DNA of 60,819 nucleotides from Rhodobacter sp. (GTDB lineage: Bacteria; Pseudomonadota; Alphaproteobacteria; Rhodobacterales; Rhodobacteraceae): positions 1-60,819 of the forward strand of contig JASJDP010000036.1 of the NCBI GenBank assembly GCA_030065095.1. The letters run 5' to 3'. The position numbers and the translations under genes are program-made. Below the pieces are notes generated by a model, which was not told where the DNA came from, made no database searches, and saw only the letters and a program-made list of their open reading frames with translations. Of this stretch, positions 47,876-56,294 are shown piece by piece (within the stretch, counting starts at the first letter, position 1; the number at the start of each line of letters is the position of its first letter).

Positions 47876-48907
47876 ATGCTGGAACGCATCCTTCCAGCCG
47901 TGACGGGCCTCGCCGCGCCGCTTTTCGCGGCGCTGCTGCCCGGCGCGGCACAGGCGGCCTGCGATATCCGCTATACGGTGCAGCCGGGCGATACCTATTA
48001 TTCCGTCGCAAACCGCCATTACGGCGACCATAGCCGCTGGACGCTGATCTATTACGCCAATCAGGACGTCTCTGCCGGGCCATCGCTGGTGCCCGGCAAA
48101 GAGCTGTATATCCCCTGCCACGCCGGCATGACCGCACCCGATCCCATGCCGCTGCGCCAGGACGAGGCGGAACTGAAGCTCTTGACCGGGGGTGACTATC
48201 CGCCGTTTACCGATCAGGACCTGCCCGGCCAGGGATTGGTGACCGAACTGGTCAACGCCGCGCTCGATCTGGCGCCCTCGCCCGTCAGCTACTCGATCGC
48301 GTGGGAGGACGACTGGTCGAGGCACCTCTTTCCGATGCTCGACGAGAAACAGTTCGACATGGGATTCCCCTGGCTGCGGCCGGATTGCGAGGCCACGCCG
48401 CAGGACCCGCGCTGTGTGAACTTCCATTTCTCGGATCCGCTGATGGTGATGCCGATCATGCTGTTCGTACGCGCCGACAACCAGTTCCGGTTCGACAGCG
48501 ATGCCGATGTGCTGGGACGCTCGCTCTGCCGTCCCAAGGGCTATTTCACCCACGACCTCGACCGGGCCGGACGGCGCTGGCTGACCGAAAAGAGGATCAC
48601 CTTCGTTATCGGCGACAGCCCGCGCGACTGCTTTCGGCGGGTTCTGGACGGCAGGGTGGACGCCGCCACGGTCAATTTGTTTCTCGGCGGCACGGTGATC
48701 GTCGACATGGGGCTGCGGACCCGGGTTGTGCCGCTGGAACGGCCGCTGTCCGAAGAAGGCCTGCATGTGGTGATCTCAAAGCGTCACTGGCGAGGCACGG
48801 CGCACCTTTACCGGATCAACGCCGGACTGCGGCGCCTGCGCGAGGAAGGCCGGTTCGAAGAGATCGTGACCCGGCATCTGGCGCTTTTTCAGGCGCGTAT
48901 CAACTAG
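47876..48907 (+). CDS. LysM domain fused to periplasmic solute-binding-like domain, copy B
   Basis: 343 residues; signal MLERILPAVTGLAAPLFAAL then LPGAAQA. LysM unit YTVQPGDTYYSVANRHYGDH, followed by LKLLTGGDYPPFTDQDLPGQ, DMGFPWLRPDC, VNFHFSDPLMVMPIMLF, SLCRPKGYFTHDLDRAGRRW. The order and the Cys pattern equal copy A, while overall identity looks moderate, so this is an old tandem duplication. GGAGGCCGGCC precedes the ATG. Both probably sit at the peptidoglycan in the periplasm. They lie about 1.3 kb from the adhesin start on the opposite strand, and a link to the adhesin system is inference. Confidence 0.85.
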   Translation: MLERILPAVTGLAAPLFAALLPGAAQAACDIRYTVQPGDTYYSVANRHYGDHSRWTLIYYANQDVSAGPSLVPGKELYIPCHAGMTAPDPMPLRQDEAELKLLTGGDYPPFTDQDLPGQGLVTELVNAALDLAPSPVSYSIAWEDDWSRHLFPMLDEKQFDMGFPWLRPDCEATPQDPRCVNFHFSDPLMVMPIMLFVRADNQFRFDSDADVLGRSLCRPKGYFTHDLDRAGRRWLTEKRITFVIGDSPRDCFRRVLDGRVDAATVNLFLGGTVIVDMGLRTRVVPLERPLSEEGLHVVISKRHWRGTAHLYRINAGLRRLREEGRFEEIVTRHLALFQARIN

Positions 48908-49049
48908 ATGGCGGGGTTTCTTGCGGTGCGGGGTCGCCGGTGTGCCCGCTCCAGGCCAAAAGCCGCGCTCGATCCTGACAGTCTTCCTCTGGCCTTGAGC
49001 GACAGCGACAGGATACGATGCCGCAGCACATGACATAGGCCCGCACACC

Positions 49050-49931
49050 ATGACCCCAAAGCCCGTCGGCCCACCACCGGTCGACCCGCCGTCGCGCCCC
49101 GGATTTCGCCTGCCGGACGGCGCCTGCGACGCGCATTTCCATATGCTCGGCGGGCCCGGCGACTTTCCGCTCTGGGAGGGCCGTGTCGAAGACCCGGCCC
49201 CCGGCCGGGATTTCGACGGCTGGCTCGACACGTTCCGCATCCATTGCCGGAGCCTGGGCATCAGCCGCGGGGTGGTGGTGCACTCGATCTTCTACGGCGC
49301 GGACAACGCCATCACGCTGGAAGCCGCACGGCGCCTTGGTCCGGGGTTCAAGTCGATCTGCCTTGTGACCAACGACGCGACCGAGGCAGAGCTGGACCAT
49401 CTGGCCGACAACGGATGCGCCGGGGTCCGGCTCAACTATGTTCATGGCGGCGTGCTCAGCTGGGAGGGAGCCAAGGCCATGGCGCCCCGGCTCGCCGCTC
49501 GCGGCATGCACATCCAGATGCTGATGAACGCGCATGAACATATGGCCGGGATCGCCGGGGACATCCGCGCCCTGCCGGTACCGGTCGTCTTCGACCATAT
49601 CGGCTGGCCCGATGTTACCGCCGGCCCCGGCGAGCCGGGCTTCGAAACCCTCTGCCGGCTGCTTGCCGAAGGCTGCGCCTACGCCAAGCTCTCGGGCATC
49701 TACCGCCTCGCCGACGCGCCCTACGGGGCGACCGACGCCCATGTCGCCGCCCTGGCCGCCGCCAACCCGGAACGCTGCCTTTGGGGGTCGGACTGGCCCC
49801 ACATCATGCTCGCCGATGCCCAAACGCCCGACAGCGGCCACCTGCTTGACGCCCTCGCCCGTGCGGTGCCGTCCACCGAGACACAGCACCGAATTTTCGT
49901 CGAAAATTCGTCCGCGCTCTACGGGTTCTGA
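49050..49931 (+). CDS. Amidohydrolase-superfamily hydrolase (LigI/2-pyrone-4,6-dicarboxylate lactonase-like)
   Basis: 293 residues. Amidohydrolase TIM-barrel: metal-binding DAHFHMLGG near residue 29, RGVVVHSIFYGADNA, NGCAGVRLNYVHGG, MHIQMLMNAHEHMA, PVVFDHIGWPD, YAKLSGIYRL and the late-strand WGSDWPHIML with the metal Asp. The pattern fits lactonases that open 2-pyrone-4,6-dicarboxylate and their relatives; the exact substrate is not readable and no aromatic pathway genes are adjacent. The last 13 codons (49890-49910) contain a dispersed palindrome and encode RIFVENSSALYGF, the usual C-terminus style of this family. Confidence 0.88.
   Translation: MTPKPVGPPPVDPPSRPGFRLPDGACDAHFHMLGGPGDFPLWEGRVEDPAPGRDFDGWLDTFRIHCRSLGISRGVVVHSIFYGADNAITLEAARRLGPGFKSICLVTNDATEAELDHLADNGCAGVRLNYVHGGVLSWEGAKAMAPRLAARGMHIQMLMNAHEHMAGIAGDIRALPVPVVFDHIGWPDVTAGPGEPGFETLCRLLAEGCAYAKLSGIYRLADAPYGATDAHVAALAAANPERCLWGSDWPHIMLADAQTPDSGHLLDALARAVPSTETQHRIFVENSSALYGF
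49890..49910. repeat. Dispersed palindrome, copy 4 (inside a coding end)
   Basis: Perfect 9-base arms CGAATTTTC and GAAAATTCG around spacer GTC, in frame near the 3' end of the amidohydrolase gene. It has the same core as copy 3. Confidence 0.8.
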
Positions 49932-49997
49932 CGCCCGCGCTTGAACCTCACCGCCTCGGCAGCATATTTCTGGGCAGCCCCGATGAAAGGACCCCGG

Positions 49998-51818
49998 ATG
50001 CGCGACCTGCCCCGCCCCGTCTTCGACGCCAATTCGACACAAGCCAGCGATTTCGGCGATCTGCCTGTATGGGACCTCACCGACCTCTACACGGCCCCCG
50101 ATGCCCCGGAACTCAGCCGCGACCTCGACTGGCTGGAACAAGCCTGTGCCGGTTTCGCCGCCGACTACGAGGGCAAGCTTGCGGAGCTGTCCGCCGACGA
50201 GATGCTTACTTGCGTCCAGCGCCACGAAAAGATCGACATGATCCAGGGCCGGATTATGTCCTTTGCGGGCCTGCGCTACTACCAGCAGACCACCGATCCG
50301 GACCGCGCCAAGTTCCTCTCGGACTGCCAGGACAGGATCACCACGTTCTCGACCCCGCTTGTCTTCTTCACGCTCGAGATCAACCGCATCGACGACGAGC
50401 GGCTGGACGCGCTCTTTGCGGCCAATGCCGATCTCGCCCGCTACAAGCCGATCTTCGATCGCCTCCGCGCGATGCGCCCGCACCAGCTCAGCGATGAGCT
50501 TGAAAAGTTCCTCCACGACCAGTCCGTCGTGGGTGCAAGCGCCTGGAACAAGCTCTTTGACGAAACCATCGCCGGCCTCGCCTTTACCGTCGACGGGCAG
50601 GAACTCGGGATCGAGGGCACGCTCAACCTGCTCAGCGACCCCGACCGCGCCGCCCGCGAAGCGGCCGCCCGCGAACTCGCCCGCGTCTTCGGCCGGAACG
50701 TCAAGCTCTTCGCCCGCGTCCACAACACGCTCGCCAAGGAAAAGGAGGTCGAGGACCGCTGGCGCAAGATGCCCACGCCGCAGACCGGCCGTCACCTGGC
50801 AAACCATGTCGAACCCGAGGTCGTCGAGGCCCTGCGCAATGCCGTCGTCAAGGCCTACCCCAGGCTTTCGCACCGCTACTACGAGCTGAAACGCAAATGG
50901 ATGGGCCTCGACACCCTGCAGGTATGGGACCGCAACGCCCCCCTGCCCATGGAGGAAACCAAAACTGTCAACTGGCCCGACGCCCAGGCGCTCGTCCTCG
51001 ACGCCTATGCCGAGTTTGACCCGCAGATGGCCGACATCGCCAAGCCTTTCTTCCACAAGGGCTGGATCGACGCCGGTGTCAAACCCGGCAAGGCCCCCGG
51101 CGCCTTCGCCCACCCCACCGTCACGGACGTGCACCCGTACGTCATGCTGAACTACCTCGGCAAACCGCGCGACGTCATGACCCTGGCGCACGAGCTCGGC
51201 CATGGCGTCCATCAGGTGCTTGCCGCCGGCCAGGGCGAACTCCTCTCCTCCACCCCCCTGACGCTGGCCGAAACCGCCAGCGTCTTCGGCGAAATGCTCA
51301 CCTTCCGCAAACTTCTCGGCCAGGCCGCATCCGAGACCGAGAAAAAGGTGCTGCTGGCCGGCAAGGTCGAGGACATGATCAACACCGTCGTCCGCCAGAT
51401 CGCGTTCTACGATTTCGAATGCAAACTCCACGACGCCCGCCGCCAGGGTGAACTGACGCCCGACGACTTGGGTGCCCTCTGGATGTCCGTCCAGGCCGAA
51501 TCCCTGGGCCCCGCATTCACCTTCATGGACGGGTACGAAACCTTCTGGGCCTACATCCCACACTTCGTCCACTCTCCCTTCTACGTCTACGCCTACGCCT
51601 TCGGAGACGGGCTGGTGAACGCCCTCTATGCCGTCTACGAAGAGGGTGACGCGGGCTTTCAGGCCAAATATTTCGAGATGTTGCGCGCAGGCGGCTCGAA
51701 ACACCACAAAGAGCTCCTCGCGCCCTTCGGTCTCGACGCCTCCGACCCCGGGTTCTGGGACAAGGGCCTTGGCATGATCGCCGGCTTCATCGACGAGTTG
51801 GAAGGGATGGAGACCTAG
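49998..51818 (+). CDS. pepF: Oligoendopeptidase F (M3 family)
   Basis: 606 residues from ATG 49998 (MRDLPRPVF), with AAAGGA upstream; ATG 49983 or TTG 49941 are alternatives. M3 metallopeptidase hallmarks: GDLPVWDLTDLY at the start, DEETIAGLAFTVDGQ-like segment (here TIAGLAFTVDGQELGIEGTL), RNAVVKAYPRLSHRYYELKR, VHPYVMLNYLGKPRDVMTLA, the zinc motif AHELGHGVHQ near residue 397, TPLTLAETASVFGEML. Cytoplasmic endopeptidase degrading short peptides. Confidence 0.96.
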   Translation: MRDLPRPVFDANSTQASDFGDLPVWDLTDLYTAPDAPELSRDLDWLEQACAGFAADYEGKLAELSADEMLTCVQRHEKIDMIQGRIMSFAGLRYYQQTTDPDRAKFLSDCQDRITTFSTPLVFFTLEINRIDDERLDALFAANADLARYKPIFDRLRAMRPHQLSDELEKFLHDQSVVGASAWNKLFDETIAGLAFTVDGQELGIEGTLNLLSDPDRAAREAAARELARVFGRNVKLFARVHNTLAKEKEVEDRWRKMPTPQTGRHLANHVEPEVVEALRNAVVKAYPRLSHRYYELKRKWMGLDTLQVWDRNAPLPMEETKTVNWPDAQALVLDAYAEFDPQMADIAKPFFHKGWIDAGVKPGKAPGAFAHPTVTDVHPYVMLNYLGKPRDVMTLAHELGHGVHQVLAAGQGELLSSTPLTLAETASVFGEMLTFRKLLGQAASETEKKVLLAGKVEDMINTVVRQIAFYDFECKLHDARRQGELTPDDLGALWMSVQAESLGPAFTFMDGYETFWAYIPHFVHSPFYVYAYAFGDGLVNALYAVYEEGDAGFQAKYFEMLRAGGSKHHKELLAPFGLDASDPGFWDKGLGMIAGFIDELEGMET

Positions 51819-52195
51819 GATGCGAGTCGAAGCGCGTCCAGTGGATGGGTTCCACTGCATCTCCCCTCTCGCTTAGGGGCGCCAAATCGTCATCCGCCTT
51901 ATCCTGTTGAAACCACGCGCCGCTGTCCGCCACCCGTACCGGCCGCACCGGGAAAAACGCGCTCCTTCTCAGGGCTATCACCCCCGTGTCGTCGGTGGCC
52001 GCCGGGGACGAGGTGTTGAACGTCTGAGGTAAGCCGTTGGCTTTCCAAAAGATCGATATGCGGAGTGCGTGCATTGCGGCCCTCGGAACATACAACGGCT
52101 TTTCAGGTAAGGGGGCCGGTTTCGGGCGATCGCATGGTGTATTTTGCAGTGTCCCGGCTATTGTACATCACCGGCCGGGAGAGTGAGGCGAAGCC
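51819..52195. other. Intergenic stretch, no gene recognised
   Basis: 377 bases. A short stem CAGTGGA...TCCACTG (51839-51857) follows the pepF stop after about 20 bases and could end transcription, though no T-run follows it. The rest has only weak frames. Confidence 0.4.
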
Positions 52196-53263
52196 ATGAG
52201 CAAATCGACCACGGACAGGTCCGTTCAAGAGGATCAGACCAACGCCACAGACCGCCGCGCGCGGGGTGAGTTCGTTCGGGGCGTCAGCGGCTTTCGTCAT
52301 GTGATCGGCGATCCCGGCTTGCCGGCGGAGCCTGGGCGGTATCACCTGTTCGTGGCGCTCAATTGCCCCTGGTGCCACCGGGTTGTGCTGGCCCGCAATG
52401 TTCTCGGGCTGCAGAACAGCATCACGATGGACGTAGCCTTTCCGAACCGCACGGACGAGGCGGATCCCGAGGGCCCGAATCTTTGGGAGTTTGCGCCGGA
52501 ACGCATCGCAACGCTGACCGGGGCACCCCTGCCCGAGTGCACGGCCGAGACCGGCACCGGCAAGGGCCTGCGGCTGGCGCGGGACATCTGCCGTGCCGAA
52601 GGCTCGGACGAGCAGTCGGTGCCGATCCTCTACGACAAACAGGCCAGCCGGATCGTCAATAACGAAAGCGCCGAGATCCTCCGGATGCTGGATCGCCATG
52701 CCACCGCGCTCGGCAGCACGGTCGCCGATGAGACGCGGGTGGCGCTCTACCCGGACGATCCCGACTTGCGCGACGAGATCGACGCGTTGAACAGTCTTAT
52801 CTACGTTTCGATCAACAACGGCGCCTACAAGGCCGGCTTCTCCTCCGACCAGGCGGTTTACGCGGCGGCGTTCGACGCGTATTTCCGGACGCTGGATCAG
52901 CTGGAGGCGCGGCTCTCGGACGGCCGCCGGTTTCTGACCGGAGCGGCGTTCACCGAGGCGGACCTGCGCCTTTTCCCCACCCTCTACCGGCACGATCCGG
53001 TCTACTACCTTCGCATGAAGCTGAATGGCGCCAGGATCATCGACTATCCGCACCTCTGGGCGTGGCTCTGTCGCGTTTACGCGCTGGACGGGATCGCCGA
53101 GGCCGGGTCGCTGATCCATTGCCGCCAGGGCTATTTCGGGCGCTCCTGGAACGGCGTGGTGCCGGCCGGGCCGCTGAAACCGATGCCCTATCCCGAGGCA
53201 TATGAACACCCAGAGCTGGCGAGGCCGCCACGGCCACCCGCCACCCAACAGCGCGCATTCTAA
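52196..53263 (+). CDS. Glutathionyl-hydroquinone reductase (Xi-class glutathione transferase)
   Basis: 355 residues. Xi-class GST: catalytic Cys motif NCPWCHRVVLARN (about residue 56), LWEFAPE, VPILYDKQASRIVNNESAEI, then the helical C-domain YKAGFSSDQAVYAAAFDAYF, RFLTGAAFTEADLRLFPTLYR and HCRQGYFGRSW-type end. These enzymes reduce glutathionyl-(hydro)quinones using glutathione. It is isolated upstream of a hydrolase remnant and a TetR circuit, forming a detoxification neighbourhood. Confidence 0.93.
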   Translation: MSKSTTDRSVQEDQTNATDRRARGEFVRGVSGFRHVIGDPGLPAEPGRYHLFVALNCPWCHRVVLARNVLGLQNSITMDVAFPNRTDEADPEGPNLWEFAPERIATLTGAPLPECTAETGTGKGLRLARDICRAEGSDEQSVPILYDKQASRIVNNESAEILRMLDRHATALGSTVADETRVALYPDDPDLRDEIDALNSLIYVSINNGAYKAGFSSDQAVYAAAFDAYFRTLDQLEARLSDGRRFLTGAAFTEADLRLFPTLYRHDPVYYLRMKLNGARIIDYPHLWAWLCRVYALDGIAEAGSLIHCRQGYFGRSWNGVVPAGPLKPMPYPEAYEHPELARPPRPPATQQRAF

Positions 53264-53273
53264 TGAACGGGAC

Positions 53274-53483
53274 GGGCCCTATCTTACGAAGTTTGACGGT
53301 CCGGCGCGGATCTATTGGGGGGTCAAGGATCCGTTTTTCCCAAGCGAGGCGCTGCACGCCTGGAAAAAGCGTCTGCCACAAGCGCAAGTGACCGAACTCG
53401 CTGACGCCCGCCACTAGATCCAAGAGGACGCACCCGACGTTATCATACCGCCCTTGCGGGCATTCCTGCACGGCGAGGATTTC
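53274..53483 (+). pseudogene. Alpha/beta-hydrolase C-terminal remnant with in-frame stop
   Basis: In frame from 53274 the DNA reads KFDGPARIYWGVKDPFFPS, LHAWKKRLPQAQVTELADAR and then a TAG at 53415-53417, followed by IQEDAPDVIIPPLRAFL. This matches the C-terminal part of haloalkane dehalogenase/epoxide-hydrolase-like enzymes, with WGxxDPFFP and the final AGH-IQEDAPE motif; the catalytic His precedes the stop. The N-terminal two thirds (nucleophile region) are absent. A decayed gene. Confidence 0.6.
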
Positions 53484-53548
53484 CGTGCTCCGGGCCGTGG
53501 AGACGAAACACGGAGCAGTCGCCTTGACAGCGGCACGAACAATTCCAT

Positions 53549-53572
53549 ATTAGAGAACACACGTTCTCTAAT
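53549..53572. promoter_or_regulatory. Perfect inverted repeat operator upstream of tetR
   Basis: Arms ATTAGAGAAC (53549-53558) and GTTCTCTAAT (53563-53572) with spacer ACAC; perfect two-fold symmetry over 20 bases, located 12 bases before the TetR start codon. It is the expected site and size for a TetR-type repressor and probably overlaps the tetR promoter, implying autoregulation. Confidence 0.75.
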
Positions 53573-53583
53573 CGCAAGCAGCC

Positions 53584-54156
53584 ATGCCTCGTCCAAGAAC
53601 CTTTGATGCGGAAGAAGCGCTCTCGGAAGCGATGCGCGTCTTTTGGCGCAAGGGGTTTGCTGAAACCAGCTACGACGACCTCGTCGCGGCGACAGGTGTC
53701 AGCCGGAAAGGGCTCTATACCGTTTTCGGTGACAAGCAGGAATTGTTCCTCAAGTCACTCGATCACTACGAACGCACGGTCGTCCCGTCGCTTTTCGGCG
53801 CGCTGAAGGAAGACGATCTGAACCGAGCCAAGATCATCACGATGTTCGAGGATTTCGCCAAGCTGGCAGCTTCGGGTGAAGGATCGATAGGCTGTTTCAT
53901 GGCCAATACAGCGGCGGACGTGACAATTTCGATTCCGGAAGTGCGGGACCGTGTGAACCGTCACCTGATCGACCTGGCCAAGGATTTCACGACTGCTTTG
54001 CAGCGCGTCGGCGTGGCACAAGAACCGGCGCACCGACTGGGACACTACCTATCCGGCGTTTTTCAATCGCTGCTGCTGATGGCCCACGCCCGAGCCGATA
54101 GCGCATTGATCGAAGACTTCATCACGATTGCGCTTCAGCCCCTGAAGGACCCATAG
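53584..54156 (+). CDS. TetR/AcrR-family transcriptional regulator
   Basis: 190 residues. N-terminal HTH: FDAEEALSEAMRVFWRKGF, then ETSYDDLVAATGVSRKGLYT and VFGDKQELFLKSLDHYER. The C-terminal ligand-binding part includes SIGCFMANTAADVTISIPEV and RLGHYLSGVFQSLLLMAHAR, known from regulators with a conserved GCF/GCL segment. It is preceded by a perfect inverted repeat and followed by an MBL-fold gene that carries a similar site, so it probably represses itself and the downstream pair. Effector unknown. Confidence 0.92.
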   Translation: MPRPRTFDAEEALSEAMRVFWRKGFAETSYDDLVAATGVSRKGLYTVFGDKQELFLKSLDHYERTVVPSLFGALKEDDLNRAKIITMFEDFAKLAASGEGSIGCFMANTAADVTISIPEVRDRVNRHLIDLAKDFTTALQRVGVAQEPAHRLGHYLSGVFQSLLLMAHARADSALIEDFITIALQPLKDP

Positions 54157-54172
54157 CCCCTTTTTTTGGCCA

Positions 54173-54196
54173 ATAAGAGAATGATCGTTCTGCAAC
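54173..54196. promoter_or_regulatory. Second partial copy of the TetR operator before the MBL gene
   Basis: By alignment with the operator at 53549, 16 of 24 positions agree: it keeps the AGAGAA left half (54176-54181) and CGTTCT right half (54186-54191), with the 4-base offset unchanged. It lies 32 bases before the MBL start codon. Presence of both half-sites in the same register makes shared regulation likely. Confidence 0.6.
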
Positions 54197-54228
54197 GCCT
54201 GCTCAACTCAATCGAAAGGAGTTCCGAA

Positions 54229-55233
54229 ATGAGTACAATCAGATCCCTGTCCCTGGCTTTCGCGACATCTTTGCTGTTGCCGTCCATCGGCTTCTCGCAA
54301 GGCGCCTTTGACGGCGCGCCGGAAGGGTTCATTCCGCCGCCCCTGCACCCCGAGAATTCCGATCTGATCACCCAAGAGCTTGGCGAGGGCGTCTATGCTT
54401 TGCTCTCGAGTCAACCGCCGATCGACAACAGCGGCTTCATCGTCGGCGAAAACGGAGTGCTCGTGATCGACGCGCATGTGAACGGCCGGATGGCGAACCT
54501 CATCCAGACCCGAGTGCGTGAGGTTACCGACCTTCCGATTCTCTACTTGGTGAATACCAATCATCATGGCGATCACACATTCGGAAACGCCTTCTTCCCG
54601 GATGAGACCCAGATCATCGCCCATTCCGAAACCGCGCGGATCATGGTGGATTTTGAAGAGGAGAAAGAGCTCATTCTGGCCGGGGCTGGAGGGCGGACGG
54701 ACTTCCTCGATGGTGTCGAGTTGAGGCTGCCCGATATCACTTTCGAAGATCGGATGACCATCGATCTGGGTGGCCGAATTGTCGAACTCCACCATTTCGG
54801 CCACGCCAACACTGCGGGTGACGTCGTCGTCTATTCGCGGGATGCGCGTGCTGCGTGGACGGGGAACTTCATTGTCGGGGCAGAGTTTATCCCGCCCGTC
54901 TTCGAGCCGGTCACGCGGTCACATCTCGCGGCCACCACGGCAATGGCGCAGACACTCGATGTCGATATCATCATTCCCGGCCATGGTCGTCCAACCGACG
55001 CCACGATGCTGACCCGGTACGCTGCTTATCTGACCGACCTCATCTCAAAAGTCCGCGCCGAGATGGCGAAGGGAGATACCGACGGTCTTCGCATTGTTCG
55101 GCAACTGCCACTCGATCCGCGATGGTATCCGGCCGAGGGCACACCCGAGCGCGGCTTTCTTCCCTTCATCGAAGGCCTCCACAGGATGAACGTGCTGCGC
55201 ACCTTCCAGGATCTATCCCTCGAGAACAGTTGA
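54229..55233 (+). CDS. MBL-fold metallohydrolase, exported
   Basis: 334 residues from ATG 54229, preceded by AAAGGAG. N-terminal signal (RSLSLAFATSLLLPSIGFSQ). Metallo-beta-lactamase fold: metal motif NTNHHGDHTFGNAFF (HxHxDH type near residue 111), LHHFGHANTAGDVVVYS and IIIPGHGRPTD, FIEGLHRMNVLRTFQDLS at the end. It resembles the SoxH/quinoprotein-relay type rather than antibiotic beta-lactamases; substrate unknown. A near-copy of the TetR operator precedes it, and an NmrA-like gene follows 59 bases later. Confidence 0.9.
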   Translation: MSTIRSLSLAFATSLLLPSIGFSQGAFDGAPEGFIPPPLHPENSDLITQELGEGVYALLSSQPPIDNSGFIVGENGVLVIDAHVNGRMANLIQTRVREVTDLPILYLVNTNHHGDHTFGNAFFPDETQIIAHSETARIMVDFEEEKELILAGAGGRTDFLDGVELRLPDITFEDRMTIDLGGRIVELHHFGHANTAGDVVVYSRDARAAWTGNFIVGAEFIPPVFEPVTRSHLAATTAMAQTLDVDIIIPGHGRPTDATMLTRYAAYLTDLISKVRAEMAKGDTDGLRIVRQLPLDPRWYPAEGTPERGFLPFIEGLHRMNVLRTFQDLSLENS

Positions 55234-55292
55234 GCCCTCCGGCGGCCATACGGATAGCCCGAGATGGCCGCCCCCTCACTTGGAGAAGCGAC

Positions 55293-56294
55293 ATGAACGA
55301 AGCCAACCCTGGAAAAGGCAAGGTGTTGGTCGCAGGCGCGACGGGCCAAGTCGGCAGCCAGGCCGTGAAGATCCTCCTCGGCAAGGGGTATCCCGTAAGA
55401 GCCCTCGTGCGCCGCACGACAGACAGGGTGCATGGCGCGGGTGATGGTCTCGAATATGCCGTCGGCTCGCTCGAAGACCGAGCCAGCCTGGAACGCGCTC
55501 TTGTCGGCATCGAAACCGTCGTGTCCTCCGCCAATGCGATCATACCGTCGGGAAGGACGATGACGGTCGAAGACATCAGCGCGTCCGGCTACGAGGCATT
55601 CATTTCCGCGGCAGAGCGCGCTGGTGTGCGGCATTGGATCCAGTCTTCGGTTCCGTCCCACGCCATCGAAGGATCGGTGCCTGAATTGGCAGGGAAACGG
55701 GTCATCGAGGCGCGTCTCGAACAATCGCCTATCGCATCAACGATCGTGCGGAATCCCGCGTTCACCGATGTTTGGATGGTTATGACAGGGGCTGCAAATG
55801 CCGCCAACTCGGATCCGCACGCAACGACGTCGCGCCCCTATGGTTTCATGAGATTTTGGCAGAGGCTCACGGGTAATCTGGTGGCCGAGCGCGGCATTCT
55901 GCTGGCCCCCGGAGGTGCCAATCATGGAGCCCCGTTCGTCACGGTGGAGGATGTCGCACACATGATGGCCGGGATGGTCGGCAAACAGGCGTCCTACAAT
56001 CGCACGATAGAGGCCGGTGGCCCGGAATGGCTGAGCTGGCGCGAGGTGGCAGAGCTCTTGTCCGAGAAGGCCGGGCGCAAGGTGCGGATCATCAAGATGC
56101 CGGCGTGGTTCGCGGCGATGGGACAGGCATTGACGAGGCCATTCTCGCCATCGGCGTCCAACGTGCTCGCGCTCGTCAAGTTCGTTGCCACATATCAGCC
56201 GCGATGGGAAAGCCGGACGATTGTCGACGAATTCGACCTGCCAGCTCAGATGACAGTCCGGCAATACATCGAACGTCACTGGTGTGACGGCTGA
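55293..56294 (+). CDS. NAD(P)-binding NmrA-like oxidoreductase/regulator
   Basis: 333 residues; GGAGAAGCG precedes the ATG. Rossmann motif VLVAGATGQVGSQAVKILL (residues about 11-29), then RALVRRTTDR with the NADP-type Arg. Atypical SDR signatures: GVRHWIQSSVPSHAIEGS and VIEARLEQSPIASTIVRNPA; PFVTVEDVAHMMAGM follows. NmrA/YtfG-type proteins bind NADP and act as reductases or redox sensors. Its position behind the MBL gene suggests a common detoxification role under the TetR. Confidence 0.88.
   Translation: MNEANPGKGKVLVAGATGQVGSQAVKILLGKGYPVRALVRRTTDRVHGAGDGLEYAVGSLEDRASLERALVGIETVVSSANAIIPSGRTMTVEDISASGYEAFISAAERAGVRHWIQSSVPSHAIEGSVPELAGKRVIEARLEQSPIASTIVRNPAFTDVWMVMTGAANAANSDPHATTSRPYGFMRFWQRLTGNLVAERGILLAPGGANHGAPFVTVEDVAHMMAGMVGKQASYNRTIEAGGPEWLSWREVAELLSEKAGRKVRIIKMPAWFAAMGQALTRPFSPSASNVLALVKFVATYQPRWESRTIVDEFDLPAQMTVRQYIERHWCDG

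Noticed and set aside
48900-51860. 986-codon open frame antisense to pepF and the amidohydrolase
   Set aside because: No recognisable domain; both sense genes have intact catalytic motifs. Same GC-driven effect.
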